From Pedobacter insulae (GTDB lineage Bacteria > Bacteroidota > Bacteroidia > Sphingobacteriales > Sphingobacteriaceae), in NCBI RefSeq assembly GCF_900113525.1, contig NZ_FOPP01000008.1, positions 176,536-240,535 on the forward strand: 64,000 bases of DNA, written 5' to 3'. The notes below the pieces were generated by a model. The model did not search any database. It was not told the origin of the DNA and saw only the letters and a list, made by a program, of their open reading frames with translations. The translations under genes and the position numbers were made by a program. Shown one piece after another: positions 12,001 to 20,453 of this stretch (position 1 is the stretch's first letter; every line of letters starts with the position of its first letter).

Positions 12001-13217
12001 GTTTAGGTTTTGTATTTGGCGACCAGAGCGACATACGGGCAAGAGCATTGGCTAACGGATGGCTAACAACCGACGAACTTCAAACCCAATTGTATATTAA
12101 TACACTTAGGGAAGATCTTCAGTTTACCAGTACCATAGAACCCATAACAGATCTTAGGATAACTTTAAGTGCGGCAAGAAGTAGGAATTTGAACTACTCT
12201 ACCAATTTCAAGTATGACAATAGTATTGGCAATTTTAGAAACTTAAGCCCTACTACCACGGGAGATTACAGTGTTTCATTTATTACTTTACGAACCGCTT
12301 TTACCGATAGAAATGGCAGTACTGTTTCGAAGTTGTTTAATCAGTTTATGGGCAATAGGCTGGTGATTTCTAACAGATTGGGTTTATTGAATCCAAATTC
12401 AAATGGAACAGCTAATGGTTTCGCCCAAGGCTATAATAAAGACGCCCAAGACGTAGTGGTTTCTTCCTTTATTGCCGCTTATACTGGCCGTGATCCAAGC
12501 TCCTCCAGTTTGCGTAGCTTGCCAAAAATACCGCTACCAAACTGGCAGATAACCTATGAGGGTTTTACCAAGATTCCTTATATTTCGGAGCGTTTCTCAT
12601 CGTTTAGCGTAAAACACAATTACAACTCTTTGTATAGTGTGAATGGGTTTAACAGCTTATTGAAGTATCAAAAAACCAATGGTTTTGTGAGTAGTACAGA
12701 TGTGAATGACAACTTTTTGCCTGAGTATCAATTTGCGCAGGTTAGCATATCTGAACGTTTTTCTCCATTAATAGGTATTGATACTAGGTTAAGAAATAAT
12801 GTGAATGCTAGCTTTGAAATTAATCGTACTCGCTTACTGGCCTTAAGTTTAGCCAATAGCCAATTGGCTCAGCTATCAGAAAACAATTTAGTGTTTAAAA
12901 TAGGGTATCGGACTACTAAGTTTAGATTCCCCTTCGGTTGGTTTAGTGGGCTAAAGTTGGATAATAACATGGATTTTAATCTTGATGTATCGGTACGGGA
13001 CAATAAGACAGTTATCTATCGGGCAGATGTGGAAGAAGCTGAAGTTTCATCTGGGGCGAAAAATATAACACTCAGACCAAGTATCGATTATGTGCTGAAC
13101 CAGCGGTTTAATCTAAAGCTTTTTTATGATTCCAACATTACGAAACCATATACATCGCAATCATTTAATACTTCATTTGCCAATTTTGGGTTTAGTCTGA
13201 GGGTAACATTGAATTAA
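6051..13217 (+). CDS. sprA: Type IX secretion / gliding motility outer membrane translocon SprA (Sov family)
   Basis: 2388 residues, starting at a TTG 11 bp after ruvA, with a signal peptide (MRNKFTLIVILLL..., cleavage near FSQ). Size and composition match SprA of gliding Bacteroidetes (about 2400 residues), which forms a very large outer-membrane beta barrel acting as the type IX secretion channel. Family-like blocks include the GGSSYLDDFEASRS region (about residue 855) and its continuation DLKGAIPWQLS. The C-terminus ends in an aromatic beta strand (NFGFSLRVTLN), as in outer-membrane barrels. The order ruvA-sprA-gcvH-VanZ is, from memory, a linkage also seen in other Bacteroidetes. Whether this organism glides cannot be told from this gene alone; no other T9SS genes are in the window. 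Confidence 0.93.
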   Translation: MRNKFTLIVILLLTFAGKFTFSQVNPVKEGSDTLKNSFNLKEKKQLGLRNYANPFLQLPSNVKREVTYDAKNKRYIITEKIGDRLFSTPQYLTISEYLRLVNSEIKRENWRILSNSEIAEVRRTGIIPPVKINSRVFEKIFGGTTIDIQPRGEADLTFLGRINKNENPLFNERQRVQSNFDFNQRIQMDVVGNIGTKMKIKMNYNTEAQFDFENQIKLDYTGGADDIIKKIEAGNVSLPLNGTLINGTQSLFGIKTQLQFGKLDIATVFSQQKSQSRELQINNGAQQNEFSVSGSDYEVSKHYFLAKYFRDNYNKALSNPPTILSGVLITKIEVWITNKTSSTQDSRDVLGLIDLGENTPYNAAQITGGGSTLPSAFSNPGFPQHSNNLLSRLPANARLTNSNDVINFFQANGGTDNFAKLTYARKLNEREYNYQPQLGYISLNNPLNSDEVLAVSFRYTYNGVEYQVGEFSTDVPFDQATPKVLFAKLLKNETTKTNLPTWDLMMKNIYSINGFQISNQNFKLDIYRIDDKTGVEMPLIREGVNTIGKQFIALTNLDQLNQQKERKPDGVFDFEAENKPFVQNNNYNNQNQSTFPNTNGAGLSNLVNNTNNGYVTIDALNGKLIFPLVEPFGKDLQAKFNLPSEQVLADKYGYPQLYDSVKLVAQQLFSNKDLYRIKGTYQSEISSSFPLNAINVTEGSVKVFAGTIPLQEGADFTVDYQGGTVNIINTALLTSGQPIRITTENTELFGLQQRSLFGTRLDYRVNNKLNLGGTFMNLTEKPLTQKVNYLEEPISNSILGLDMNYSSPSRYLTKLVDKIPFISTKAPSTITFTGEYAKLIPGHPKAINAAGERGGSSYLDDFEASRSVIDLKGAIPWQLSGTPQLFSESQLIDNLAYGYNRAKIAFYNIDPTFYSRSGGSTLPSSLRNNKVELSNHYVREIIEQEVFPYKETSTGQSVLLPTLDIAYYPNIRGPYNYSPNGFNANGALLNPRNRWGGLMRKIDVNDFESQNIEYIELWVMDPFMYKTASAGGDLYFNIGNITEDVLKDGRKSLENALPANEDPTKYDETNWGRVSKLQPVIQAFDNEPSARKAQDVGLDGLSNGNEKIKFNALINQIKVQLNPDAALAFENDPSSDDYTYFRGNALDQINAGILKRYMNYNGPEGNSKTSQQSQDELGLENSASTSLPDGEDINRDNNMTQSDEYFQYKISMRPGDLVVGQNFVTDKVVSQVKLANGQTKSSTWYQIRIPLAEYQQKVGGIQDFKSIRFFRMFLTNFADTTVLRFAKIQLVRGEWRRYNAKNESNQVIVDPSLLPASPDNSTIEVATVNIEENGKRTPIPYVVPPGILRELDFTNFRGDTRQNEQSLAVIVKNLRDGYGRAAFKTAINDFRSYKRLEMYVHLEAIGGDDLRDGELAAFLRIGTDNQDNYYEYNMPLRVTLPGTTDPLAIWPDENRMDIQLELFQKAKVARNNARTSTGLPWPINVPFNYSDGRNTIIVKGQPDMSKIRVYMLGLKNPLRNPASPAGDDGLEKRAQAWFNELRLTEFDERGGWAATARMNAKLADFADVNISGSKSTIGFGSLEKKVSERNRADNTFFDVSSSFELGKFLPQKSGIRIPMYVSYSTQVLTPQFDPRTPDVELKQALDGSNKAQRDSILNFAQDYTTRSSINFTNVRKERAVTDTKYRLWDVENFNVSYAQTKFAHRDFINERSLQETYRASLGYNYTGTPRNYQPFDKLIRSNALKLLKDFNFSLLPSSINFRLDMDRFYSENTLRDNDPNNFLPINTTFNKNFLISRIYGIAWNLTNSLSLDFDATNYSIIDEPEGRIEGLKRDTLWQNLKRLGRNTDYSHNVNLTYKLPIDKIPGLDWVSVSTIYGSTFNWQTEPLSTLRDPNINLGNTIQNSRIVQVNPVLNLIGLYNKFGFIRKSLNSTDSVRRFSDVLVGLLTSVKNVRISFLQNKGTFLPGYLPKTKFFGIDDVTGAPGLGFVFGDQSDIRARALANGWLTTDELQTQLYINTLREDLQFTSTIEPITDLRITLSAARSRNLNYSTNFKYDNSIGNFRNLSPTTTGDYSVSFITLRTAFTDRNGSTVSKLFNQFMGNRLVISNRLGLLNPNSNGTANGFAQGYNKDAQDVVVSSFIAAYTGRDPSSSSLRSLPKIPLPNWQITYEGFTKIPYISERFSSFSVKHNYNSLYSVNGFNSLLKYQKTNGFVSSTDVNDNFLPEYQFAQVSISERFSPLIGIDTRLRNNVNASFEINRTRLLALSLANSQLAQLSENNLVFKIGYRTTKFRFPFGWFSGLKLDNNMDFNLDVSVRDNKTVIYRADVEEAEVSSGAKNITLRPSIDYVLNQRFNLKLFYDSNITKPYTSQSFNTSFANFGFSLRVTLN

Positions 13218-13221
13218 TTTG

Positions 13222-13320
13222 AGTAATTAGTATATAGTCTTAGTACCCTGATTGGGTTCTTATAGCAATAGCAATTAAAGCACTATTTCTAACTACTAAG
13301 TACTATATACTAGTTATTAA
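13222..13320. repeat. Imperfect inverted repeat downstream of sprA
   Basis: The left arm near 13223-13245 (taattagtatatagtcttag) and the right arm near 13295-13317 (ctaagtactatatactagtta) are inverted copies with few differences, separated by about 50 nt. The element fills most of the sprA-gcvH gap. It is either a dispersed palindromic element or the sprA transcript end; no clear T tract follows. Confidence 0.6.
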
Positions 13321-13359
13321 GGAAGATTGCTTCATTTACTTAATTCAGAAAAATTATTG

Positions 13360-13367
13360 TAAATTTG
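13360..13367 (+). promoter_or_regulatory. Bacteroidetes -7 element TAAATTTG for gcvH
   Basis: Exact TAnnTTTG match, 27 nt before the gcvH ATG. A TTTA (rather than TTTG) sits about 21 nt upstream as a weak -33 element. This places gcvH in its own transcription unit after the inverted repeat. Confidence 0.6.
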
Positions 13368-13394
13368 CCCAACAAGTCAAATATTTAAACAGAT

Positions 13395-13775
13395 ATGAAT
13401 TTTCCATCAGAATTAAAATACACGAAAGACCACGAGTGGGTTAAATTAGCAGGTAACGAAGCAACAATTGGTATTACTGATTTTGCTCAGCGCGAACTAG
13501 GCGATATCGTTTACATTGATATCAACAGTGTTGGAACTGAAGTTGCAAAGGAAGAAGTTTTTGGTACTGTTGAAGCCGTTAAAACCGTTTCAGATTTATT
13601 TATGCCTCTAACCGCTACTGTTTCAGCTATTAACGACGCTTTAAACAATAACCCTGAGTTGGTAAATACAGATCCTTATGGTGATGGTTGGATGGTGAAA
13701 GTGACTTTATCTGATTTGTCGGAAGTTGAAGGATTATTAAGTGCAGATGATTATAAAGCGTTAGTTGGCGCATAA
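13395..13775 (+). CDS. gcvH: Glycine cleavage system H protein
   Basis: 126 residues, the normal length. The lipoyl-lysine is Lys63 in the [12 protein letters not shown] motif. The HEWVK segment near the N-terminus and the [17 protein letters not shown] block are conserved H-protein features. The lipoylated arm carries the aminomethyl intermediate between the P, T and L proteins of the cytoplasmic glycine cleavage complex. No gcvP, gcvT or lpd is in the window. It has its own promoter and overlaps or abuts the following VanZ gene, suggesting translational coupling. Confidence 0.96.
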   Translation: MNFPSELKYTKDHEWVKLAGNEATIGITDFAQRELGDIVYIDINSVGTEVAKEEVFGTVEAVKTVSDLFMPLTATVSAINDALNNNPELVNTDPYGDGWMVKVTLSDLSEVEGLLSADDYKALVGA

Positions 13776-13776
13776 C

Positions 13777-14184
13777 GTGAGCAATTTAAAGGCACTAAAA
13801 TACCAACGATGGGCTATCATTTGGTCGGTTGTTATTTTAGTGCTTTGTAATATAGAGTTACCAGAAACTCAAAATGATCCTCGCTTTTTTTTTAAAGGCT
13901 TTGATAAGTTAGCCCATTTGGGCTTTTTTTATGTGTTAACTATTTTATTATTCTACGGAAAGATTAATTATCAGCATAACTACAGTTTTAGATCCCTAAC
14001 GATCTTTAAAATCATGATGATTTCTGTGATATTGGGAGGAGGCATAGAATTGTTGCAGTTAAAAGTGTTTACTTATCGATCTGCAGAATGGTGGGATTTT
14101 GGTTGTGACATGATTGGCACTTTGATGGGCATATTCAGTTATATCCTATTACATAGACTAAGTTACAATACGCAAAAGATTTAA
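13777..14184 (+). CDS. VanZ-like small integral membrane protein
   Basis: 135 residues from the GTG at 13777, one base after the gcvH stop; a TTG at 13765 overlapping gcvH is the alternative. Four hydrophobic segments are visible (about residues 12-30, 45-65, 80-100 and 108-128). The pattern FKGFDKLAHLGFFYVLTILL followed by GGGIELLQ is characteristic of VanZ-family membrane proteins. The family is named for a protein linked to low-level teicoplanin resistance, but most members have no known function. Here it is coupled to gcvH, and nothing suggests an antibiotic role. Confidence 0.75.
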   Translation: MSNLKALKYQRWAIIWSVVILVLCNIELPETQNDPRFFFKGFDKLAHLGFFYVLTILLFYGKINYQHNYSFRSLTIFKIMMISVILGGGIELLQLKVFTYRSAEWWDFGCDMIGTLMGIFSYILLHRLSYNTQKI

Positions 14185-14334
14185 TTTCTCGACTATTTAT
14201 CTACTAAATAACTAACATGTAACGATAAAGTTAGTTGTATTTAAAATGTTACCCATATTTTAACATCCCTTAACAAACTTTTTAGACTCACATTAGTCTG
14301 ATAGGGTAACTTTACAAAATTTTTAATTTATAAA

Positions 14335-17127
14335 ATGAAGACATTATTACAAAAAGCGATACTTATAGCACTTTTATTCGTGAGTTATACGGCAGCTGCA
14401 CAGACCAAAGCAGGTGTTGCGAGTGGAAGGGCATTGAACGGTAAAGATAAATCCCCACTGGATTATGCATCTGTAGCTGTTAAGAAATTATTTGGTGATT
14501 CATCGATTGCGGGAGTTGGAACAACAAATCAAACTGGAACTTTCTCGATTACAGGTTTACCAGTTGGAAAATATAGATTATTCATTGCTTACTTAGGTTT
14601 AAAATCTATTAATAAAGATTTTGAACTAACAGCAGCATCGCCCGGTGTCAATTTTGGCGATTTGATTATGGAAGATACGGGGGTAGATTTGAAAGCTGTG
14701 GAGGTTGTAGGAGATATTCCTCCAGTAAAGGTGAAAAAAGATACCTTAGAATTTAATGCTGCGGCATTTAAAGTAAAGGAAAATGCAGTTGTTGAAGATG
14801 TGCTAAAGAAATTGCCTGGAGTTGATGTTGCTAAAGACGGTAGCATTACCGCACAAGGCGAAAAGATATCTAAAGTTAGGGTAGACGGAAAAGACTTTAT
14901 GGGAAACGATCCTTTATTGGCTACCAGAAATTTACCAGCAGATATGATCGATAAAATTCAAATCATCGACGATATGTCGGAACAGTCTAAATTTAGCGGT
15001 ATAGATGATGGTAATAGAGAGAAAATCATTAACATCACAACCCGTCAGGATAAGAAAAATGGATTTTTCGGTAACAGTACTTTAGGTTATGGAACCGATG
15101 ATCGTTATGAGGTTAATGTAAACGTTAACAAATTTAAGAATGATGAGCAGATGTCTGTAATAGGACAGTTTAATAATGTAAACAAGCAGAATTTTGGCGG
15201 TGGAGGAGGCGGACGAGGTAGAATCAGTTTTGGTGGTGGTCCTCAAAGAGGTATAACCACTACAAATATGGGGGGCGTTAATTATGCCGATGTTTATAAA
15301 AATGGTACTCAGTTTAATGCAAGTTATAATTTCAACAAAACATCTTTATTTAATAAAGAAAATAGTTTTACCCAGAATTTATTAGGGAATAATACCACTA
15401 CTAATAAAGAAGATTTTGAAAGTACTTCGGATCGTTTGAGTCATACAGTTAATTTTACCTTAGATACTAAGTTAGATTCTACGATTTCATTGAGATTGCA
15501 ACCAAATGTGTCAATTAATGAATCCGAAACTAATAGCTTAACCAATTATGAGCGTGTGGTTTTAGGCGGTACAACACTTGGTAGACAAGGTTATATTACA
15601 AATTCTTCAAGTCCTTCAATAAGTAACAACTTATTAATCCGTAAGAAATTTCAACGTAGAGGCCGTACCTTATCGTTAAACGTGAATACAAACATCAACA
15701 ATAGCGATGCTGAAAATTATTTGGATAGGGTTGAGAATTTGAGCATACCTGGTAATCCAGGTAGTGTTATCATCAACAATCAGTTAAATGATCAAGGTAC
15801 TAAATCTATTTCCAATACAAGTAGATTGGTGTATACAGAGCCACTATCGAAAACATTTAGCCTTGAATTGAATTATCAAAATGGATATTCATTTGATAAC
15901 CAAGACAGAAAGGTTTATGACTACAATCCTGCGACTGGAAAGTATGATATTATCAATTCTTTATTTACGAACGACTTTGATAATACCACGTTTACGAATA
16001 GCTTAGGATTTAGCTTCAATAAAAACGAGAAGAAATATAACTGGAATATGGGGCTTGCTGTTCAGAACACCGATCAACAACGCTATAATGATACAGACAA
16101 ATCTTCTTTTAAACGTAACTTTATTAACTTAACGCCAAGTGCTCAGTTCAGGTATAACTTTAGTCAGAGCAAACGTTTAAGAATTAACTATGATGGACGT
16201 ACAGCACAGCCATCCATCAGTCAGATTGCTCCGATATTCGATAATACAAACGCGCAGACATTTCCTATTGGAAATCCTGATCTTAAACCTTCCTTCACCA
16301 ATAGCTTAAGAGTTTTTTACAATAATTTCAATTTTGCTAATTTCCGTTCGCTATTTATCGGAGGTTTTTTCACCCAGCAATTTAATGCCTTCACAACCCA
16401 ATCTGCTTTAATTACGGATGAGTCGGATGACAACTACGGCAAGATTGGTCAGAAAAGCGTAAATGTTGATGGGAACTTTAATGCGAATATTTTTGGTAAT
16501 ATTAGTCAGCCGATTATTAAAGGCAACAAATTATCCTTCCAGATAGATTTAAGAGGTAGCTATGCTAAGGGAACCGGATTTGTAAGTAACGGAACCGGGT
16601 TTACAGAAAATATTACTAAAAGTTTATCCGTGACCAATGGATACAAGTTAACTTCTAACTTAGATAAGTTTGATTTAATTGCTGGGATCTCCGGTACAAT
16701 GAATCGCGATACTTATTCTGCTAATAGTAGAAACAATCAAAAATATTACAACTTAGCGCCAAATATCGATATCAGTTACCTTTTCCCTGGAAACATCCGC
16801 TTACAAACGGATATTACCTATAACAAGGTAACCGGTAGAGGTGTTGGTTTCGATACTGAATATACCTTGATGAATGCTTACGTAAGTCGTCAGTTCTTTA
16901 AAAACAGAGGTACGTTCAAGTTGTCGGTCAATGATTTATTAGATCAAAATACAGGCGTTAGCCGCAGTGGCGGTGCGAATACCATCCAAGATTCCAATTT
17001 TAATGTGTTAAAGCGTTACTATATGTTCTCGTTTACCTATTCTTTAAACAGAGTTGCGGGCAAGAACGTAGGAGGTCAAATGCCAGGTCAGGGTGGTCAT
17101 AGAACAATTAGAATGGGAGGGATGTAG
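14335..17127 (+). CDS. TonB-dependent-type outer membrane beta-barrel protein (paralogue 1)
   Basis: 930 residues with a signal peptide ending near AAAQ. Order of parts: an N-terminal carboxypeptidase-regulatory-like beta-sandwich (about 25-115, with GRALNGKDKSPLDYASVAV), a plug-like domain (about 120-240, containing KKDTLEFNAAAFK, VDGKDFMGNDPLLATRNLP and IQIIDDMSEQ), then an outer-membrane barrel of the PF14905 type. A Gly-rich loop (GGGGGGRGRISFGGG) sits near residue 290, and the tail is Gly/Met-rich. A classical TonB box is not evident. A near-consensus -7 element (TAACTTTA, 14307-14314) precedes it. Its substrate is unknown; it is followed by a strong terminator and a paralogue. Confidence 0.85.
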   Translation: MKTLLQKAILIALLFVSYTAAAQTKAGVASGRALNGKDKSPLDYASVAVKKLFGDSSIAGVGTTNQTGTFSITGLPVGKYRLFIAYLGLKSINKDFELTAASPGVNFGDLIMEDTGVDLKAVEVVGDIPPVKVKKDTLEFNAAAFKVKENAVVEDVLKKLPGVDVAKDGSITAQGEKISKVRVDGKDFMGNDPLLATRNLPADMIDKIQIIDDMSEQSKFSGIDDGNREKIINITTRQDKKNGFFGNSTLGYGTDDRYEVNVNVNKFKNDEQMSVIGQFNNVNKQNFGGGGGGRGRISFGGGPQRGITTTNMGGVNYADVYKNGTQFNASYNFNKTSLFNKENSFTQNLLGNNTTTNKEDFESTSDRLSHTVNFTLDTKLDSTISLRLQPNVSINESETNSLTNYERVVLGGTTLGRQGYITNSSSPSISNNLLIRKKFQRRGRTLSLNVNTNINNSDAENYLDRVENLSIPGNPGSVIINNQLNDQGTKSISNTSRLVYTEPLSKTFSLELNYQNGYSFDNQDRKVYDYNPATGKYDIINSLFTNDFDNTTFTNSLGFSFNKNEKKYNWNMGLAVQNTDQQRYNDTDKSSFKRNFINLTPSAQFRYNFSQSKRLRINYDGRTAQPSISQIAPIFDNTNAQTFPIGNPDLKPSFTNSLRVFYNNFNFANFRSLFIGGFFTQQFNAFTTQSALITDESDDNYGKIGQKSVNVDGNFNANIFGNISQPIIKGNKLSFQIDLRGSYAKGTGFVSNGTGFTENITKSLSVTNGYKLTSNLDKFDLIAGISGTMNRDTYSANSRNNQKYYNLAPNIDISYLFPGNIRLQTDITYNKVTGRGVGFDTEYTLMNAYVSRQFFKNRGTFKLSVNDLLDQNTGVSRSGGANTIQDSNFNVLKRYYMFSFTYSLNRVAGKNVGGQMPGQGGHRTIRMGGM

Positions 17128-17141
17128 TTTTTCTTTTTCCT

Positions 17142-17182
17142 GTATAAAAAAACACCATCAAATTGATGGTGTTTTTTTATAC
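17142..17182 (+). terminator. Bidirectional intrinsic terminator
   Basis: Perfect 18-bp stem, arms 17142-17159 and 17165-17182, with a 5-nt loop. The GC core ACACCATC/GATGGTGT is flanked by A7 and T7 runs. It lies 14 bp after the stop of the first barrel gene and separates the two paralogues transcriptionally. Confidence 0.92.
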
Positions 17183-17213
17183 AACTAAAATAATAGTTTG
17201 AAATCTACTAAGA

Positions 17214-17238
17214 ATTTAGTTTATTTGTTTAACTAAAT
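17214..17238. promoter_or_regulatory. Inverted repeat ATTTAGTT-N9-AACTAAAT before paralogue 2
   Basis: Perfect 8-bp arms at 17214-17221 and 17231-17238, with the right arm ending 5 nt before the ATG of the second barrel gene. It could be an operator or a hairpin hiding the translation start. No consensus TAnnTTTG is visible in the gap. Confidence 0.4.
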
Positions 17239-17243
17239 CAATC

Positions 17244-20096
17244 ATGATGAAAAAACTATTAATATCCACCGCCACCGCCCTGCTACTGATAGCTAGTTTT
17301 TCAGCACTCGCACAACAAAAAATAGGTTCATTAAAAGGGAAAGCTATTGATGAAAAAACTAACAAGCCTGTAGAGTTTGCTTCATTTGCCGTTAAGAATG
17401 TGAAGGACTCAACCGTTGCAGCTATGGGAGCAACCACACCAGAAGGAGTGTTCATAGCCAAAGGCTTAGCTTATGGCCGGTATAAATTTTATCTCGCTAT
17501 TATCGGCTATAAACCTATTCTTAAATTATTCGAAGTTACAGCAGAGAAAACGAACATTGATTTTGGAGATCTCAAAATGGAGGAAGCCGCCATCACCTTA
17601 AACAGTGTTTTAATAAAAGGCGATTTGCTACCAATGATTATCAAAAAGGATACGATCGAATTTAATGCTGATGCCTTTAAAACACAAGCGGATGCTAGTT
17701 TGGAAGATGCTTTAAAAACGATGCCGGGCATGGAGGTAGATCAGGATGGTAAGATAACGTTTAACGGTAGAAAGATAGATAGGGTATTGGTAGATGGGAA
17801 GGACTTTTTTGGAAATGACCCTAAAATGGCCACGCAAAATTTACCGAAGGAAATTATCAGCAAAATTCAGGTGATTGAGAAAAAAACGGATGATGCCATA
17901 TTTAAAGGCGTGGATGATGGAAAACGTGAGCATATTCTTAATGTAACGCTGAAGGACGATAAAAAGAAAGGATATTTTGGTAACATAGTGGCTGGAAAAG
18001 CAAATGGAAGTTTGTATGATGGTTCGTTTAGTCTGAACCGTTTTAATAATAAGCGCCAGATTTCGGTTATTAGCATGGGTAATAACATTAACAAAACCAG
18101 TTTTTCCTATAATGATTTAACAGATTTCCTAGGCGGTGATGTTTTTGGTTCGGGCATGGTAACTGGTGTGATGATTGATGGCTCTGGCAATATAACCATT
18201 GGTTTTGGTGGTGAGGATTTTTCTTCCGGCAGTGCTGGTGGTGGTGGGATCAACGACAATAAAGGCATTGGCATTAATTTTAATGATGAATGGGGTAAAA
18301 ATCCTAAATATCCGTATAAAGTTTCGGCGAACTACATGGGGAACAGAAACTACGGGATACGCGAAAGTTTGAGTAGCCGACTGAATTTACTGGGTGCTGA
18401 AAGCTATTTTAATGACAGAGATAACGATGCAACTACGACAACTATGCGTCATCGTTTAAATATGCGTTTTGATATACCTATCGATTCGATGAATAAGATC
18501 CAGTTTTCGCCCAATTTTGGCTTTAGTGGTAGCGATACACAAAACGCTTCGGTTTTTAGTTCCTATACCCGAGGCGGACAGGAAAATATCAATAAAGGAA
18601 CGTCTCTAACTTCGAATGATAGTAAGTCGCCCGGCTTTGGAGGAAAACTTTTATATAACAGAAGGTTTTTGAAAAAGGGGAGAAGTTTTTCCTTAACGGC
18701 AAACGGGAATTTAAGTAATTCGGTTCTTGATGGGTTAAATCTTTCTAATATTACCATTAATAACAATGGCGTGCCAGCTAACACCATCCTAAATCAGTTA
18801 ATTGATCAGGCAGGTGATGTAAATAATTACAGCTTATCTGCCGAGTATGCAGAACCTTTGAGCAAAAAAATAAACCTAAGCATAAATTATACCTATAATA
18901 AAAGGGAGGATATTATAGAAAGAATCGTATACGATTATAATTTAGGTACTACACGTTATGATTTAATAAATAATACCTTATCAAGAGAACTTCAGAATTT
19001 TAATGAGAATAACAATGTAAGTCTGCGATTTAATTACAGGCCCAATAATAAATTTAACTTTACCTTAAACAGTAGCCAGAAATTTGTGGCGCTGGCGGGA
19101 AGGAACTTAATTGACGATAAGAGCCTTTCTCGCAATTTTGTATTGCTGGAACCCAACTTTTACCTTTCTTATAAGATTAATAAAGTTTCATCATTAACTG
19201 CAAATGCAAATCGTTACAATGGTATACCCAGCATTTCCCAACTACAGCCGCTAACAGATAACGCTAACCCACTGCAAATTACTACTGGTAATCCCAATTT
19301 AAGGCCTTCGGCCGAGAATTCATTGTCGGTAAGCTATAATTGGTTCAACCCGACCACTTCAAGTAGTATTAATTTTTACATAAATTTTAGTAATAGCGAA
19401 AACCGGATCATTAACAACTCTCTGCTCGATCCCAAAACCGGGATACAGACTACCTTTTATGACAATATAAGTGGGCCTTATAATTACAGCGGCAGACTTA
19501 GTGGAAGTTTTAAGATTAAATCGTTGGGACTAACCGTTAGTCCTAACGTTAACTATAACGCAGGTAAAAATGTAACCTTTCTTAACAAAGAGATTGTTTC
19601 TTCGAACACGCAAGCTATTGGGCTTGGGGCAAGTTTAAATTATGCGCTGGGTGCAGATTTACAATTTTCCAATAGGATAAATGCGAATTTGAGAGAGGTA
19701 GCTTATCATTATAATAACCTGGCTACCCAAAATTTTACAACTATCTTTAATAACTTAAGTTTGAATGCGGCTTTACCCTATAATTTAAGATTTGGGTTAA
19801 CGAGCAATGTGGTTTACAATGCGAATGTTGGTTTAGGAGCAAATAACAATACGATCCATACGGCTAACGTAAGTATGGAGAAATTGTTCCTTAAAAAATC
19901 GTTAAGCTTAAAAGCGTCTGTGTCTGATGTTTTTAATAACAGTCGTAATAGTTCCAGATATGCAAGTGATACATATATTCTAGAGAGTGTAAATTTGGGA
20001 ATGCGGAGGTATTTTTTAATGAGCTTAACGTATCGAATTAAGAAATTTGGCGCAAAAGAGTCTAATAATTCATTTAGAGCCATATCGGTTTTTTAG
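17244..20096 (+). CDS. TonB-dependent-type outer membrane beta-barrel protein (paralogue 2)
   Basis: 950 residues; two adjacent ATGs (17244 and 17247) are possible starts. Signal peptide ends near ALAQ. The layout mirrors the preceding gene: regulatory-like beta-sandwich (KGKAIDEKTNKPVEFASFAV), a plug-like region with the shared signatures KKDTIEFNADAFK, VDGKDFFGNDPKMATQNLPKEI and IQVIEKKTDD, then a barrel rich in NxN and aromatic strands, with a Gly-rich stretch near residue 330. The two proteins are clearly tandem paralogues, yet diverged along their length. They probably occupy the outer membrane; the cargo is not known. feoAB follows, but a 140-bp gap and a repeat fragment separate them, so an iron link is not shown. 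Confidence 0.85.
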   Translation: MMKKLLISTATALLLIASFSALAQQKIGSLKGKAIDEKTNKPVEFASFAVKNVKDSTVAAMGATTPEGVFIAKGLAYGRYKFYLAIIGYKPILKLFEVTAEKTNIDFGDLKMEEAAITLNSVLIKGDLLPMIIKKDTIEFNADAFKTQADASLEDALKTMPGMEVDQDGKITFNGRKIDRVLVDGKDFFGNDPKMATQNLPKEIISKIQVIEKKTDDAIFKGVDDGKREHILNVTLKDDKKKGYFGNIVAGKANGSLYDGSFSLNRFNNKRQISVISMGNNINKTSFSYNDLTDFLGGDVFGSGMVTGVMIDGSGNITIGFGGEDFSSGSAGGGGINDNKGIGINFNDEWGKNPKYPYKVSANYMGNRNYGIRESLSSRLNLLGAESYFNDRDNDATTTTMRHRLNMRFDIPIDSMNKIQFSPNFGFSGSDTQNASVFSSYTRGGQENINKGTSLTSNDSKSPGFGGKLLYNRRFLKKGRSFSLTANGNLSNSVLDGLNLSNITINNNGVPANTILNQLIDQAGDVNNYSLSAEYAEPLSKKINLSINYTYNKREDIIERIVYDYNLGTTRYDLINNTLSRELQNFNENNNVSLRFNYRPNNKFNFTLNSSQKFVALAGRNLIDDKSLSRNFVLLEPNFYLSYKINKVSSLTANANRYNGIPSISQLQPLTDNANPLQITTGNPNLRPSAENSLSVSYNWFNPTTSSSINFYINFSNSENRIINNSLLDPKTGIQTTFYDNISGPYNYSGRLSGSFKIKSLGLTVSPNVNYNAGKNVTFLNKEIVSSNTQAIGLGASLNYALGADLQFSNRINANLREVAYHYNNLATQNFTTIFNNLSLNAALPYNLRFGLTSNVVYNANVGLGANNNTIHTANVSMEKLFLKKSLSLKASVSDVFNNSRNSSRYASDTYILESVNLGMRRYFLMSLTYRIKKFGAKESNNSFRAISVF

Positions 20097-20126
20097 TTTT
20101 ATTGGCTCATTGTTTTTAGCGCTACG

Positions 20127-20143
20127 CGTCATTGCGAGGTACG
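20127..20143. repeat. Fragment of palindromic repeat family A
   Basis: CGTCATTGCGAGGTACG is identical to the left end of the full-length element at 22692. Only half an element is present. It sits in the gap between the second barrel gene and feoA. Confidence 0.75.
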
Positions 20144-20235
20144 TCTTATTCCCATCTCCAAGCTCCTTGCCTATACTCCACCGTTATTTGGATTTAATAT
20201 AAATAAAGGGTAAATTGCGCCATAAATTAAAGCAC

Positions 20236-20451
20236 ATGAAGCTATCGCAATTAAAGCAAGGAGAACGAGGAACGATCGTAGCGTTTACTGATTTAGAAAT
20301 GTCGGTAAAGTTAATGGAGATGGGCTGTTTGCCAGGCGAAGTCGTAGAGGTTGAGCGTTTTGCTCCCCTAGGCGATCCAATGGCGATCCGTGTATCAGGT
20401 TATCAGCTTTGCCTACGTAAAAATGAAGCTGCGGTGATTATAATTGAATAG
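20236..20451 (+). CDS. feoA: Ferrous iron transport accessory protein FeoA
   Basis: 71 residues from the ATG at 20236 (MKLSQLKQGERG); a TTG 21 bp upstream would add seven residues with no FeoA character. The SH3-like FeoA fold is evident from LMEMGCLPGEVVEVERFAPLGDPMAIRVSGYQLCLRKNEA. FeoA is a small cytoplasmic protein that works with the FeoB transporter. The feoB start lies 2 bp after its stop, so the genes are translationally coupled. Confidence 0.93.
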   Translation: MKLSQLKQGERGTIVAFTDLEMSVKLMEMGCLPGEVVEVERFAPLGDPMAIRVSGYQLCLRKNEAAVIIIE

Positions 20452-20453
20452 CC

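Noticed and set aside
13777..14184. Teicoplanin resistance function for the VanZ-like protein
   Set aside because: No van resistance genes are nearby and the family is widespread in organisms without such resistance.
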